A stretch of 64,000 nucleotides of DNA, taken from assembly GCA_037957365.1 (NCBI GenBank), contig JARHVA010000459.1:715001-779000 (forward strand), given 5' to 3'. Position numbers and translations under genes: made by a program. Origin of the DNA: Torreya grandis (taxonomy: Eukaryota; Streptophyta; Pinopsida; Cupressales; Taxaceae). Below are positions 39,131 through 49,899 of this stretch, piece after piece; the first letter of the stretch is position 1; each line of letters opens with the position of its first letter. The notes below the pieces were generated by a model. It made no database searches. It had not been told where the DNA came from and was given only the letters and a program-made list of their open reading frames with translations.

Positions 39131-40153
39131 AGGGTCATTGAGGTCATTTCAACACTTTGAGCTCATAAATAATTTTTTGTCAAGGTACAAAGACCTAAGG
39201 TGAATAGTTAGTTTTTAATCCACATAAATTCATATAGAACTCATGTGCATGAATAAAATAATTAATGAGAAAGGTGACAAAAAGATGGAAAAGATATAGG
39301 TAGTCACTTCTCAATATAGTGAATATTATGTACCAGATATTTCAATTGGGATCAGGACACCTATGTTGATGCAAGTGTCCCAAAGCTGACTCAAGTGTCT
39401 AGGTCTCTAGAAATAATATTTATAGAATCTGACAACTAGATCTTGATATTTTCCCTACTTATTTCCACTTATGCACCTTTTAGATCCACCTACACATTTT
39501 GATAAAATCTATGTATTATCTCTTCTTCTTGTCTATGAAATAAAATTATTAATTTGAATACACTTTATATATTTATAATATCTCATCATTTTAATTTAGA
39601 ATATTTATTTATCTAAGTTTTCAATTAATTGAGTTTTTATTTGATTACAACTCTTTTTATCCCCATGTGGTACAATTTAAACCAATCTCATTTATTTCTA
39701 CTTGTATATAGCCATGTGCTCAAAACTCTATGCTAGAGTCTTTTCAAATAGACTAATTTTAAATTAACACTTCATATTATTATTTATAATTTAAAATATG
39801 GTGAATGTGTTCTTAGACATGAAACTTGAATGTAACCTATTGAAAATTCCTATAAGTAAAATTGATCTTAAATTGGCAGATTATTTCACATTTTTAAAGA
39901 AATATGTTTTTAGACACACACATTCCAACTTTATTAATAATATTATGTTGATTTACCAAATAAGGAATAAATAGAAAAGGGAAGGAACTCAACTAGATCT
40001 CTTAACTCATACTAAAACATACTCACTTTACTATTTATACATAATATTTTCATATCCCCTGAACTTCTATCTATTCATCTCTCCTAGATGATACCCTCCC
40101 TCTCTACACATCCTAAGAACATATGTTACAAATGAACACTCAACATAATATGT
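39131..40153. other. Unassigned AT-rich DNA
   Basis: Nothing that I can support is visible between repeat F copy 2 and the 430-bp direct repeat. Confidence 0.45.
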
Positions 40154-40583
40154 TAATAATTTAAAAAAATGTAAATGTACTAAATAATATAGTAATTCAT
40201 TTTAATTCTAATCATGAAATTTCATGTTATTGTTTACAAAATTCATCAATATATATAATATCTTCCTTGTCATATGTATCTCTTTTGCTTAGTTCTAAAC
40301 AAAATAACTTCACAAGCATATTGTCTAATATCATATCAAATTCACATTACATACATAAACATGTGTTTTTATTTTTAATACCAAACAACATAATGTGAGC
40401 AATTACATTAACTAATCATTCATTTTGTTCTAAAAAAAAATCATATAAGTAGTTCTTTAAGACATTTCATAGTCTGACCAGATGAGTATACATGACAATC
40501 TAGATAATCATAAACAAATAACTACTATATATTCAAAAAAACTAGGATATGAAATTATGAAATGGGTGAATCAATTAATGCAA
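40154..40583 (+). repeat. 430-bp direct repeat, copy 1
   Basis: It is nearly identical to 41979-42408, running from TAATAATTTAAA to GAATCAATTAATGCAA. The copies differ at roughly a dozen positions and a few one-base gaps. Copy 2 carries the apparent ATG start of the element G frame (ATGGGTGAATCAAGTAATG), so this unit is a duplicate of that frame's upstream region. It does not start TG and end CA on either strand, which argues against an LTR. Confidence 0.93.
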
Positions 40584-41978
40584 CCATATATAAAATAATA
40601 TACATGTATAATTAATCACAACAATAATTAATCCTTAAAAATTACCTCCATATAGGTATATACAGGTGTAGTAACAATAACAAACTTGCTTGTGTGGTGT
40701 CCAAAATTTTGTTGAAACATAAATAAATTCATATAATTTATTGATATTTATACATGAAAAATAATTATTACCTTTTAAATTATATATATTTTTTAAATTT
40801 AATAATTCTAAAAAATTTGTGCAATAAGTAAAATATTAAATCTACTTAGGAAGTTGTAGCCAAGGTGTTGAGATAAAATGTAGATGACTAAATCTTAATT
40901 GAGGTTTATATCATCTAGGCCCATTAAAATAACACCATGAGTGGGTTTCATGATATCCTCATCCTCGTTATGTCCAATGCATGTAGAACCACATTATTTT
41001 CAATAATGAGATCATCTAGTAGAAGTGATAGATGAAGCCTCACCATGTCCACCCTTGCAAGTAAGAGTATAATAAATATGTCTTATATGGTGAATTAGGG
41101 TGTTCTTAATAACATTAAATGCATGTAAATTATCAATATCTATAGTTTCCTTGATTATAGAGGGTAGGTTCTCAAGATGATATAGTTTGTCAATACGTAT
41201 TCTCATAGGTTGATTAGGTGCATGACATGCACATGGCATATCCTACACATATCCCTTCCCTCTACCAAAGAACTCCGATAAATCAAAATACCTTGTAACT
41301 TCATTCTACACAAACTCACAATAAAATTTTATAAAAAAATACAATGGGACCTCATTATTTTTGTAATTTAGGTGATCGGACACCATCCACCATTGGTCCT
41401 AATAATTTTGTTTGACTAAATAGTGAGTGCATTAGTAGATTGGAATCTATTTGGCCATCATAACTAGTGGTGTAATAATTTTCACATCATTGAATAGGGC
41501 ACAAATATAGGATTTAGTTATATGCTTATCATTCATAGCGGCTATAGATAATTTATTGGATTAGTATTCCCTACATTTATTTATAAACTTATTCCACCTA
41601 TCAAATTGACCTGTTAATAGGTCAATTTCACATAATAATGTCTATAATGTGTTTTCTAGATAAATTTGGTGGGGGTTGTTTACATGGGGATACATCAATG
41701 TCCTAATTAAATTCTCAAGTTCAATATTACTTTCAATGATATGGGCTGATAAATCCTTTTGGATACCTTGGGGAATTACATAACTAAAAGAGGAATAGGA
41801 TGGTTTTGTGGGTAAGGAGGGATAACAGGTGGTTTTGGGTAAGGATGGATAACAAGTTTTTGTGGGTTAAGAGGGATAGGAGGGTAAGTGTTTTTAGTGT
41901 CACTTGTCACATTAGACTTTGCATGTGCTATTAAAAACAATTTCAAGAAAAATGAAAAAAATTAACTAATTTTGTTTC
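40584..41978 (-). repeat. Inverted duplication, left arm (1,395 bp)
   Basis: This is the reverse complement of 44605-45998 with almost no length change (1,395 versus 1,394 bases). The outer edge is CCATATATAAAATAATATAC and the inner edge TTTTGTTTC. It is inserted exactly between the two 430-bp direct repeats, so the insertion is bounded by a long target duplication. Confidence 0.93.
40809..41892 (-). pseudogene. Unrecognised protein remnant, left-arm copy
   Basis: This is the minus-strand copy of the reading frame described at 44690-45773. The best-preserved part is a stop-free 75-codon block (41239-41012) beginning MPCACHAPNQPMRIRI and containing CKGGHGEASS. It differs from the right-arm block at only four residues. 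Stop codons such as those just before the MPCACHAP block and before the EVKKYF-like segment are shared with the other arm, so the frame was already dead when it was copied. I do not recognise the family. Confidence 0.6.
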
Positions 41979-42408
41979 TAATAATTTAAACAAATGTAAA
42001 TGTACTAAATATTATAGTAATTCATTTTAATTCTAATCATGAAATTTCATGTTATTGTTTACAAAATCATCAATATATATATAATATTTTCCTTGTCATA
42101 TGTATCTCTTTTGCTTAGTTCTAAACAAAATAACTTCACAATCATGTTGTCTAATATCATATCAAATTCACATTACATACATAAACATGTGTTTTTATTT
42201 TTAATACCAAACAACATAATGTGAGCAATTACATTAACTAATCATTCATTTTGTTCTAAAAAAAATTCATATAAGTAGTTCTTTAAGACATTTCATGGTT
42301 TGACCAGATGAGTATACATGACAATCTAGATAATCATAAACAAATAACTACTATATATTCAAAAAAATAGGATATGAAATTATGAAATGGGTGAATCAAG
42401 TAATGCAA
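41979..42408 (+). repeat. 430-bp direct repeat, copy 2
   Basis: This is the partner of 40154-40583. It runs without interruption into the element G protease-bearing frame, and the last 21 bases contain that frame's probable start codon. It is therefore likely to be the original copy. Confidence 0.93.
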
Positions 42409-43640
42409 ATGATACCCCACAAAGTTCTCAAATTCTTGAAAAAATAGAGGAGTCTATCAAGGAAGTTTTTCTAAAATCACACACTCCTAAGCAAAAAGAG
42501 AACCCTATTAAGGAATTTATGCCATAGGAGTGGATTCCTAAGCAAATATAAGAATCTATAAAATTATATATACAATAATCACCAATTTCCTTAGTAATAA
42601 AAAATCCTATTTGGGAACTACCATTATTGGTCAATTCATTAAATTCATGTATAATTGAAGATTATTATAATAGTGACGACAAATATACAAAAAAACTAAT
42701 AGATGATCAAATATTCAAGATAAATTTCAATCCCATTGATGTATATGAATACTTATCTCATTATTTATTTACATCAATTGGAGTGGATGAATTTAGAGAC
42801 ATCTCTTCTATGTAAAATAAGAGAAAGGCACCCATTATAAATCAAGTGTATGCAAAAAATATCTCAAATAATTGTGATACTATTTAAAAATTTATTGAAT
42901 CATTTTTTTTTTATAAATGACCACATCTTTCAAAGAGAAGGTACAAAGGGAATAATCAAATACTCAAAAATTTACATTCAGGAATATAGATATTAGAGAA
43001 AAATCAAAGTGCAATATCAAAATAAGAAGCATTATCTAAGGTTGATCCAAAAAACATATTTATAAAATACATAATAAAGTAATAGTCTTCTTACCTATAA
43101 CCTCTCATTATCAAACCACTTATAGATGGAAAACAATGTACTAATGTTATAGTTACACACTCACAAAAACAAAATATATGCAGTATATATTTTCTCAGAT
43201 ATATTGTGTATGATACAAAGCATATTTATAAAGCTAGAGAACTTAAGCATTTCATTGGGTTTATTACATTACCAATCACTCTTGGTCCTAAATAATTTTA
43301 AGTAATATTTAACATTGTTCCCACTTAATATAAATTCAATGCAATCTTGAGGAAATCATAGCAAAAATCAATGCGAGTAGTAGTTAGTACTAATTATGAT
43401 TCTCTAATACATCAAAAGGATGGTGAAATGGTTATAATTTAAAAGGGTAATATAATCACAACATAAGAGCACATATCAAAGCATACTCCAACAAATATTT
43501 CTAATATAGTTGTGATTGATATGTAATATAATGGATCAAATGGATCTACATAGTGACATTTGATTATAAATGGTGATATATCAAAAACTAATTAATTGGA
43601 TGTACCATTTATACAAGAATTACTCTATTCAAGTAATTGG
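42388..43640 (+). pseudogene. Element G: Ty3-like gag/protease remnant
   Basis: One plus frame, starting at ATG 42388 (MGESSNANDTPQSSQ, then a charged helical start), runs some 415 codons with stops almost only at Gln-type TAA/TAG positions. The C-terminal third resembles a Ty3/Tat aspartic protease: PLIIKPLIDG (about 43105), VIVTHSQKQNICS at the active-site loop (about 43145), FITLPITLGPK (about 43258-43292), YKFNAILRKS (about 43331-43360) and VVSTNYDSL (about 43380), matching the ITLP-T-GP / YNA-LGR-W / V-ST series. The catalytic Asp-Thr/Ser-Gly is not recognisable. The N-terminal two thirds have no domain I know. No polymerase follows. Confidence 0.55.
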
Positions 43641-44604
43641 ATAAAATAATTAAATTATTTACTTTCTAAATATCTCCTTTTATTTTGCTTCGTTACAATT
43701 CTTGTATCCCTTATCTAAGAATTCTTTTATCCCTTGGCTTTATGTTTCACTTTGGGCACTTACCCTATTTATTTTCACACCAATTTGAATAATATAAAAA
43801 TGACTAACTCAAAAACATTCATTATTTCTAACTAAAACATACTTATCATGTCATGGATTTCACTACACCTACATGATCATGTCTCTCTCTTTCCGATGAG
43901 GAACATATACATTATTATCTATCTTAATCATATGAGCTAAATTTTTATGATTAATCTACACATACATTGAAAGCAAATGTATTACCTTATTATAGTACTT
44001 ATTTTATCACCTTGTTAAGGATTGTTCAAATCCATTCCACTTCCTCTATTTTCACAGCCTTGCTTATTAAGAAAATTTCAATTCCAATATTTAAAAAAAA
44101 ATTCAAATCTGAAAAGAAATTCAAAAATATGTAAATAATTCAAAAATATTAAAATATTTTAAAAAATTCAAAATTAAGACCTAAGAATCATTTTCAATTG
44201 TTTCTAATTAGGTAATTACACAAATATGGGGGCCAAAAAGTGGACAAGAATTGATATAAAAATTCCATGTACATAGTTTTCTAAAAACAACTTATGTAAT
44301 TTTGTGACCAAACTAAAAATGCATGTGTAGTTTAATGATTTAAAACCATGTACATAGTTTAATGCATTCAAACTATGTATGTATTTATAAAATAACATAA
44401 CATTGTAAATGATTTTGCTTCTTTATAACCCAAATTAAATCATTGATTCCATTTATTTTTAATTAATGGAAACTATGAGTGAGAGATAGAAAGAGAAAGT
44501 CCATGGTTAACAATGAGACCCACTCCAACAAAAACACTCCATTTACCTAAAATCAATAATGCCACATTGAAAGAGAGGTATGAAAACATGTATTAATGCA
44601 TTTA
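43641..44604 (+). other. Spacer between element G frame and right inverted arm
   Basis: The DNA is AT-rich with low-complexity TTCAAAAAT runs (44100-44180) and three copies of CCATGTACATAGTTT-like words (about 44267-44385). I read no coding frame. A pyrimidine-rich run ending in ATAG at about 44654 could once have been a 3' splice site leading into the right-arm frame. Confidence 0.4.
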
Positions 44605-45998
44605 AAAACAAAATTAGTTATTTTTTTCATTTTTCTTGAAATTTTTTTTTATAGCACATGCAAAGTCTAATGTGACAAGTGACACTAAAAACACTTACCC
44701 TCCTATCCCTCTTAACCCACAAAAACTTCTTATCCATCCTTACCCAAAAACACCTGTTATCCCTCCTTACCCACAAAACCCTCCTATTCCTCTTTTAGTT
44801 ATGTAATTCCCCAAGGTATCCAAAAGGATTTATCAGCCCATATCATTGAAAGTAGTATTGAACTTGAGAATTTAATTAGGACATTGATGGATCCCCATGC
44901 AAACAACCCCCACCAAATTTCTATAGAAAACACATTATAGACATTATTATGTGAAATTGACCTATTAACAAGTCAGTTTGATAGGTGGAATAAGTTTATA
45001 AATAAATGTAGGGAATACTAATCCAATAAATTATCTATAGCCGCTATGAATGATAAGCATATAACTAAATCCTATATTTGTGCCCTATTCAATGATGTGA
45101 AAATTATTACACCACTAGTTATGATGTCCAAATAGATTCCAATCTATTAATGCACTCACTATTTAGTCAAACAAAATTATTAGGACCAATGGTGGATGGT
45201 GTTCGATCACCTAAATTACAAAAATAATGAGGTCCCATTGAATTATTTTATAAAATTTTATTGTGAGTTTGTGTAGAATGAAGTTAAAAAGTATTTTGAT
45301 TTATCGGAGTTCTTTGGTAGAGGGAAGGGATATGTGTAGGATATGCCATGTGCATGTCATGCACCTAATCAACCTATGAGAATACGTATTGACAAACTAT
45401 ATCATCTTGAGAACCTACCCTCTATAATTAAGGAAACTATAGATATTGATAATTTACAAGCATTTAATGTTCTTAAGAACACCCCAATTCACCATATAAT
45501 ACATATTTATTATACTCTTACTTGCAAGGGTGGACATGGTGAGGCTTCATCTATCACTTCTACTAGATGATCTCATTATTGAAAATAATGTGGTTTTACA
45601 TGCATTAGACATAACGAGGATGAGGATATCATGAAACCCACTCATGGTGTTATTTTCATGGGCCTAGATGATATAAACCTCACTTATGATTTAGTCATCT
45701 ACATTTTATCTCAACACCTTGGCTACAACTTCCTAAGTAGATTTAATATTTTACTTATTGCACAAAATTTTTAGAATTATTAAATTTAAAATATATATAT
45801 AATTTAAAAGGTAATAATTATTTTTCATGTAGAAATATAAATAAATTATATGAATTTATTTATGTTTCAAAAAAATTTTGGACACCACACAAGCAAGTTT
45901 GTTATTGTTACTACACCTGTATATACCTATATGGAGGTAATTTTTAAGGATTAATTATTGTCGTGGTTCATTATACATGTATATTATTTTATATATGG
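44605..45998 (+). repeat. Inverted duplication, right arm (1,394 bp)
   Basis: This is the reverse-complement partner of 40584-41978. It is not flanked by copies of the 430-bp repeat, which suggests that this arm is the source and the left arm the inserted copy. A few positions retain CG (for example GTCGTGG near 45960) where the left arm has TG/CA, which fits independent deamination after copying. Confidence 0.93.
44690..45773 (+). pseudogene. Unrecognised ~360-residue protein remnant, right-arm copy
   Basis: A single plus frame can be followed for about 360 codons with no frameshift. It starts with a Pro/Ser repeat (SYPSLPTK-like, three to four units, about 44725-44800). Then come a helical stretch (IPQGIQKDLSAHIIES), FDRWNKFINKCREY, SYICALFNDVKIITPLVMM, DQWWMVFDHLNYKNNEVPL, FFGRGKGYV, MPCACHAPNQPMRIRI (45343), a KLYHLENLPSIIKETID segment, CKGGHGEASS and FTCIRHNEDEDIMKPTH. 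Stops occur where Gln or Trp is plausible (TAA, TAG, TGA). The 75-codon block 45343-45570 is intact. I do not recognise the family. It could be an element structural protein or a captured gene; it has no visible polymerase, protease or transposase motif. Confidence 0.6.
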
Positions 45999-46059
45999 TA
46001 AAATGAATGACAATGAAATTTTTGTGTTCATATGATGACCTCACTAGACACTCTGCTAT

Positions 46060-47738
46060 TGAAGATTATTATTGATGTCAAAGGTGCATATTGCATGAGT
46101 TTGATGTCATTAAGAGAGTGTGTCTAGTTTACAATATGTTGATATGACAAGCACAATTTATGTAGTATTTTAGTTTAATTATTTCATCATAAAATATATA
46201 ATTTTAAGGTAAAAAATTCTTTATGGTTGCATTAAGGTTTAGGTCTTCGAGTAGCCTAAGCCTAGTCATGGCATGAAGAAACCTTGTGAGAAGGTATGAG
46301 CTTAGTGAATAGGTGAGATGAGTGAACATAGGCATGAGTAGTTTTATAAGGTTTATTTAAAATTAATTCACATAATAATACCTCAAATAATTCACATAAT
46401 AATACATAAGGTTTTAAATAATATTTGAGGTATTATTATGTGAATTTAATATTTTAAGATAGTATGGAGATGATATATTTTAATATAAAATTATAATAAT
46501 TCTTTTAAAATGGTTTTATATGTATTATAATCTTTAGTCACCATGATTGGTCTTTAAGGAAAATTTGTAGTTCTAAGTGAGCAAGTTGTAGAAGTGTTTT
46601 TGAGTATTTTTACCCTATGTCAAAAAGTAAAATGAAATTTGTGAAGTTTTTTAGGTATTCTAGGTTATTTTAATGTGATTTATTATCATGTTTATATTTA
46701 TAAATATTTTTTTATCTTCAATAATTTAAGACAGACCCTTTTGTGTGTGTGAAGGCCTAATGTAAACAATACTAATGGTGTGCTTTAAGTGGTGGTTGGA
46801 GATAAAAAGTGTAATGGGCATAAGATGAGTTTATTTGGGGTACATTTTAGTTTTATATGAATTTTTACTACCATGTGTGAATTTTTAAAGTGTTCCAAGG
46901 AGATCAAAGGGTAACGTTTACTAATGAAGGCCTAATTGAATTAGGTCTCCTTAAGGCCTAAAAGAGGTTTTGGTATTTTAAGTTTTATATAACATATTAT
47001 AATGATTTATTAATGTATGATACATTTTATAATACATATTTTAAATTTAATACAAGTTTTCAAGTTTTTTTGTCTAAGTAAGAGGTGTGTGAGCTAGAGG
47101 ATTCTATAAGAATAAGGCCTAATCGGCCTAATTGGTGAGTTAGTGAATTAAGAGAATGAGTGAAGGAAATATCACATTAAAGAGATGAAGGAGGTATTTT
47201 ATACCATAATATTGGTTTATATAAACTATAATTAATATATAATATGGGTAATTTAGATTATCAAATTCATATGACCTAATATGCCTTGAAGAGACCTAGT
47301 TGAGTGAAGAACCCTAAAAGGCAGTTTGAGAGAGATAGAAGAGTGAGATGAGATAAATAAGGTGATAATAATATATTGTGTGATAAAAAAGGTTTTTTTA
47401 ATTTGATCATAAGTTTTAGGTGGCTGAATTGGTGTTGAGTCATCTAGGGGGTTGGTACCTCCTTATAAGTTATTGCTTGTTAAAGCCAAATTGAGTGGGT
47501 GCTTGACTAGTTGTGGTTGGTGTTCCATGTGGAGTTGGTTCTTCACTAAAGATTTATTTTTGTATTATATTAATATATTAAATTTGAATATATCAGTGAT
47601 TTTTCTTTCCCTTAAGGTTTTACCTCATATTTAATGTGTTATCTTTTTTCATGACCTTGTATGATTACATATGCTTTTCTAGGTGTTCATGTTTGGATAA
47701 ATGGTTCATTTATGATTAATTAGAATTCAATTCATTTT
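46060..47738 (+). repeat. Element B 5' LTR (internally deleted)
   Basis: It is collinear with the 3' LTR from TGATGTCA...AAGAGAGTGTGTCTAGTT to AGTTTTATAAGG (about 46350), then resumes at about 46450 with blocks matching the 3' LTR from about 53270 on (GTCACCATGATTGG, GTGAGCAAGTTGTA, CATCTAGGGGGTTGGTACC). The missing 1.2 kb is replaced by a hairpin filler. The distal end (poly-C, CTTCCAACA) is also missing. Confidence 0.85.
46362..46446. repeat. Hairpin filler at LTR deletion junction
   Basis: TTCACATAATAATACCTCAA (46364) and its exact reverse complement TTGAGGTATTATTATGTGAA (about 46425) form arms of about 24 bases. A second direct copy of AATTCACATAATAATAC lies between them. The segment sits exactly where the 5' LTR has lost about 1.2 kb relative to the 3' LTR, so it looks like templated filler DNA made during break repair. 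Confidence 0.85.
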
Positions 47739-47757
47739 TTATCATAAGAAGCACAAG

Positions 47758-48370
47758 ATGTCTAGTGATAAAAAATAAGAAGACAACATGTATGATGAAG
47801 AAGTCTACTATGATAGTAAATAAGGAGAATCTGAATTAAACATTAAATATGAGATCATAAGTGCCCTAGATGATTTTAATCATCAAATGAATACTATTCA
47901 AAATCTCAATAATTAGTTAGAAGGTGTTGATACAAAGTTTATATCAAAGGAAGTTGAGTATGATCAGTTAAAGATAGAGCTAGATTCCTTGAAGGATAAG
48001 CATGAGTTGATCATAAGAAAGATGAGAAAGTTTGAGAAATAGCATGAGAATTCATAACAATTAAATATTACCAACATGAAAATACCAATCATGAATCCCA
48101 ATACAATAAGGTATAAGTTACCATGAGACCTTGGGAAAAGGAGTGATCATTCAAGAGGTAAGTACAAAAAAATTGTTTACTATAGTTATAATAATATGGG
48201 ACACATTATAATATTATATTTTAATAGAGTTAGAAGGACCTAAAGATTCAATAATATATATGAATATCCTATAGTTCATGATAAATTTCAAACATTGGTA
48301 TGGAAGCCAAAGAAAGTTAGGACTGATCATATTGAGCCCAAGAGTTAAGATGGATTATTTGCCAAGGAGA
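47758..48370 (+). pseudogene. Element B gag tail (coiled coil and zinc-knuckle remnant)
   Basis: The frame from ATG 47758 reads an acidic segment, then a heptad-rich stretch (EVEYDQLKIELDSLKDKHE near 47955) and a knuckle remnant (YSYNNMGHIIILYF near 48180) whose Cys positions are Tyr or Phe. It corresponds to the second half of the element A gag. The UBN2 capsid domain and first knuckle that should precede it are absent, apparently deleted together with the 5' LTR end. Confidence 0.72.
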
Positions 48371-48670
48371 AACAAAAGACTAAAGAGGATTCTATACTAG
48401 CTCAAACTAAATTTCACATTAAATATAAAGGCATAAAATGACATATAGATAGTGGTTTCTCAATCCCCATGACAAGAGACAAAAATAAATTAATCTCATT
48501 GAAGAAGAATGTTGCAGGAACAATTAGATTTGGAGATAACATAACTGCCAATATAGTTGGCAAGGGTATATTGATTTTGGAAAATGGGAATAATGAGACA
48601 CAAAATGTGTTGTATGTGGAAGGATTGAAACATAACCTACTTAGTGTAATTCAAATGTGAAATCAAGGAC
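48371..48670 (+). pseudogene. Element B copia protease
   Basis: The frame reads HIDSGFSIPMTRDKNKL (48440-48490), with the catalytic Asp-Ser-Gly intact, followed by IRFGDNITANIVGKG (48526-48570) and NVLYVEGLKHNLLSV (48604-48650). This is the classic copia protease series (DSGCSRHMTGDK, FGDN---I-G-G, NVLYV-GLKHNLLS). The block 48469-48660 is stop-free. The conserved Cys after DSG is Phe here. Confidence 0.92.
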
Positions 48671-49560
48671 ACACACTAAAGTTTCATGAAAAAGGGTGTG
48701 AGATAAGGATAGCCAAATCAAGGAGGTTAATTACCAATGCTAAGAGGACTAATAAAAATATATATGAATTAAATAAGATCAAGGAGAGATTATTTATGAT
48801 CAATATGGATGAAATTTGGCTATGTCATAGAAGGTTAGGTCACCTAAACTCTAAAAATTTTGTCAAGATAAGCACTAAGAAGTCTATTAAGAACATGCCT
48901 ACGATCACCAAACCTACAAACATACTTTTCAAGGCATGTCAACATGGTAATCATACTAGAATAAGGTTAAATTCTAATGAGTACTCTTATACAAAACCCT
49001 TATATTTTATACACACTAGTCTCTATGGGCCTACATGAATTTAAATCATTCAAGGAGATAGATACTTCATGTTACTCATAGATGACTACACAATAATGAC
49101 TTAGGTAGCATTTTTGAAAGAAAATTCATAAGCTCTTGACAAGTTCAAGGAATTCAAGGATATTATTGAGAATCAAAAGAATGTGAAGATCAAGTGCCTA
49201 AGATTAGATAGAGGAAGAGAGTTTTATTCTAATGATTTTAGTGACTTCTATGAGGTTCATGGAATGAGGAGATAGTTCTCAGTAACTAAGACACCTCAAT
49301 AGAATGGGGTAGTAGAAATAAAGAATAGGATAGTTCAAGAGATGGATAGAAATATGCTAAATGAGTCTATATTATCTGATGGATATTAGAGATAGGTAGT
49401 AATTACTATAGTCTATATTTTTAATAGAGGATAGATAAGGAGTAATGGAAACAAGACTCCTTATAAAATATGAAAAGTCAGACCTAGTAATGTGAAACAC
49501 TTTAGAATGTTTGGGAGCAAATATTTCATCAAAATAGATGATTAATACTTAGGAAATTTT
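48671..49560 (+). pseudogene. Element B GAG-pre-integrase and integrase
   Basis: The zinc-binding head reads LCHRRLGHLNSKNFVKIS (48822-48875) and later KACQHGNHTR, with the first Cys of the C-x2-C pair lost. In the catalytic core the usual IHTDLxGP reads IHTSLYGP (about 49010-49030), so the first catalytic Asp is Ser. LLIDDYT (49077) and LRLDRGREF (about 49200) keep the second Asp. TPQ-stop-NGVVEIKNR (49291-49325) keeps the Glu, with TAG at 49300-49302 in place of the second Gln. It then runs on through SNVKHFRMFGSKYF and LLGYSS as in other copia integrases. Confidence 0.9.
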
Positions 49561-49899
49561 GATTCAAGATATGATGAAGGTATATTATTAGGATACTCAT
49601 CAATTATCTTAGCATATAGATGTTATAACAAGAGATTATAAAAGATAACGGAAATCACTAATGTGAAGATTAACAAGACAAGGATATCATGCTCATAGTC
49701 AAATGATACATTAGAGAATTTGGACTTCAAGAATGAAGAGGAAACTATAGAGTTTGTTGAGTAATAATAAGAATTTTAGGAGAGACGGGACTCAAAATGC
49801 TCCTTAGAATAGATTTAACGAGATCATCCTAAATATCAAATCATTGGCAACAAAAAATTAGGTATGCAAATAAGGAGAAGGCTAGTAAGTAGTTTAAAT

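Noticed and set aside
40154..42408. The 430-bp direct repeats as LTRs of a small retrotransposon
   Set aside because: There are no TG/CA ends on either strand, no primer site or purine tract, and the enclosed segment exists elsewhere without them.
44640..44656. 3' splice site before the right-arm frame
   Set aside because: A pyrimidine run plus TAG is expected by chance in such DNA; no matching donor or exon could be found.
44690..45773. Endogenous viral element as the source of the arm protein
   Set aside because: I could recognise no viral polymerase, movement or coat motif; the idea is open but unsupported.
47452..47634. 60-codon plus frame
   Set aside because: It is LTR sequence (contains the CTAGGGGGTTGGTACC block shared by all LTRs of the family).
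47741..47756. TATCATAAGAAGC as element B primer-binding site
   Set aside because: It resembles TGGTATCAGAGC only weakly, and the adjoining LTR end and gag are deleted; it may be mid-gag sequence by chance.
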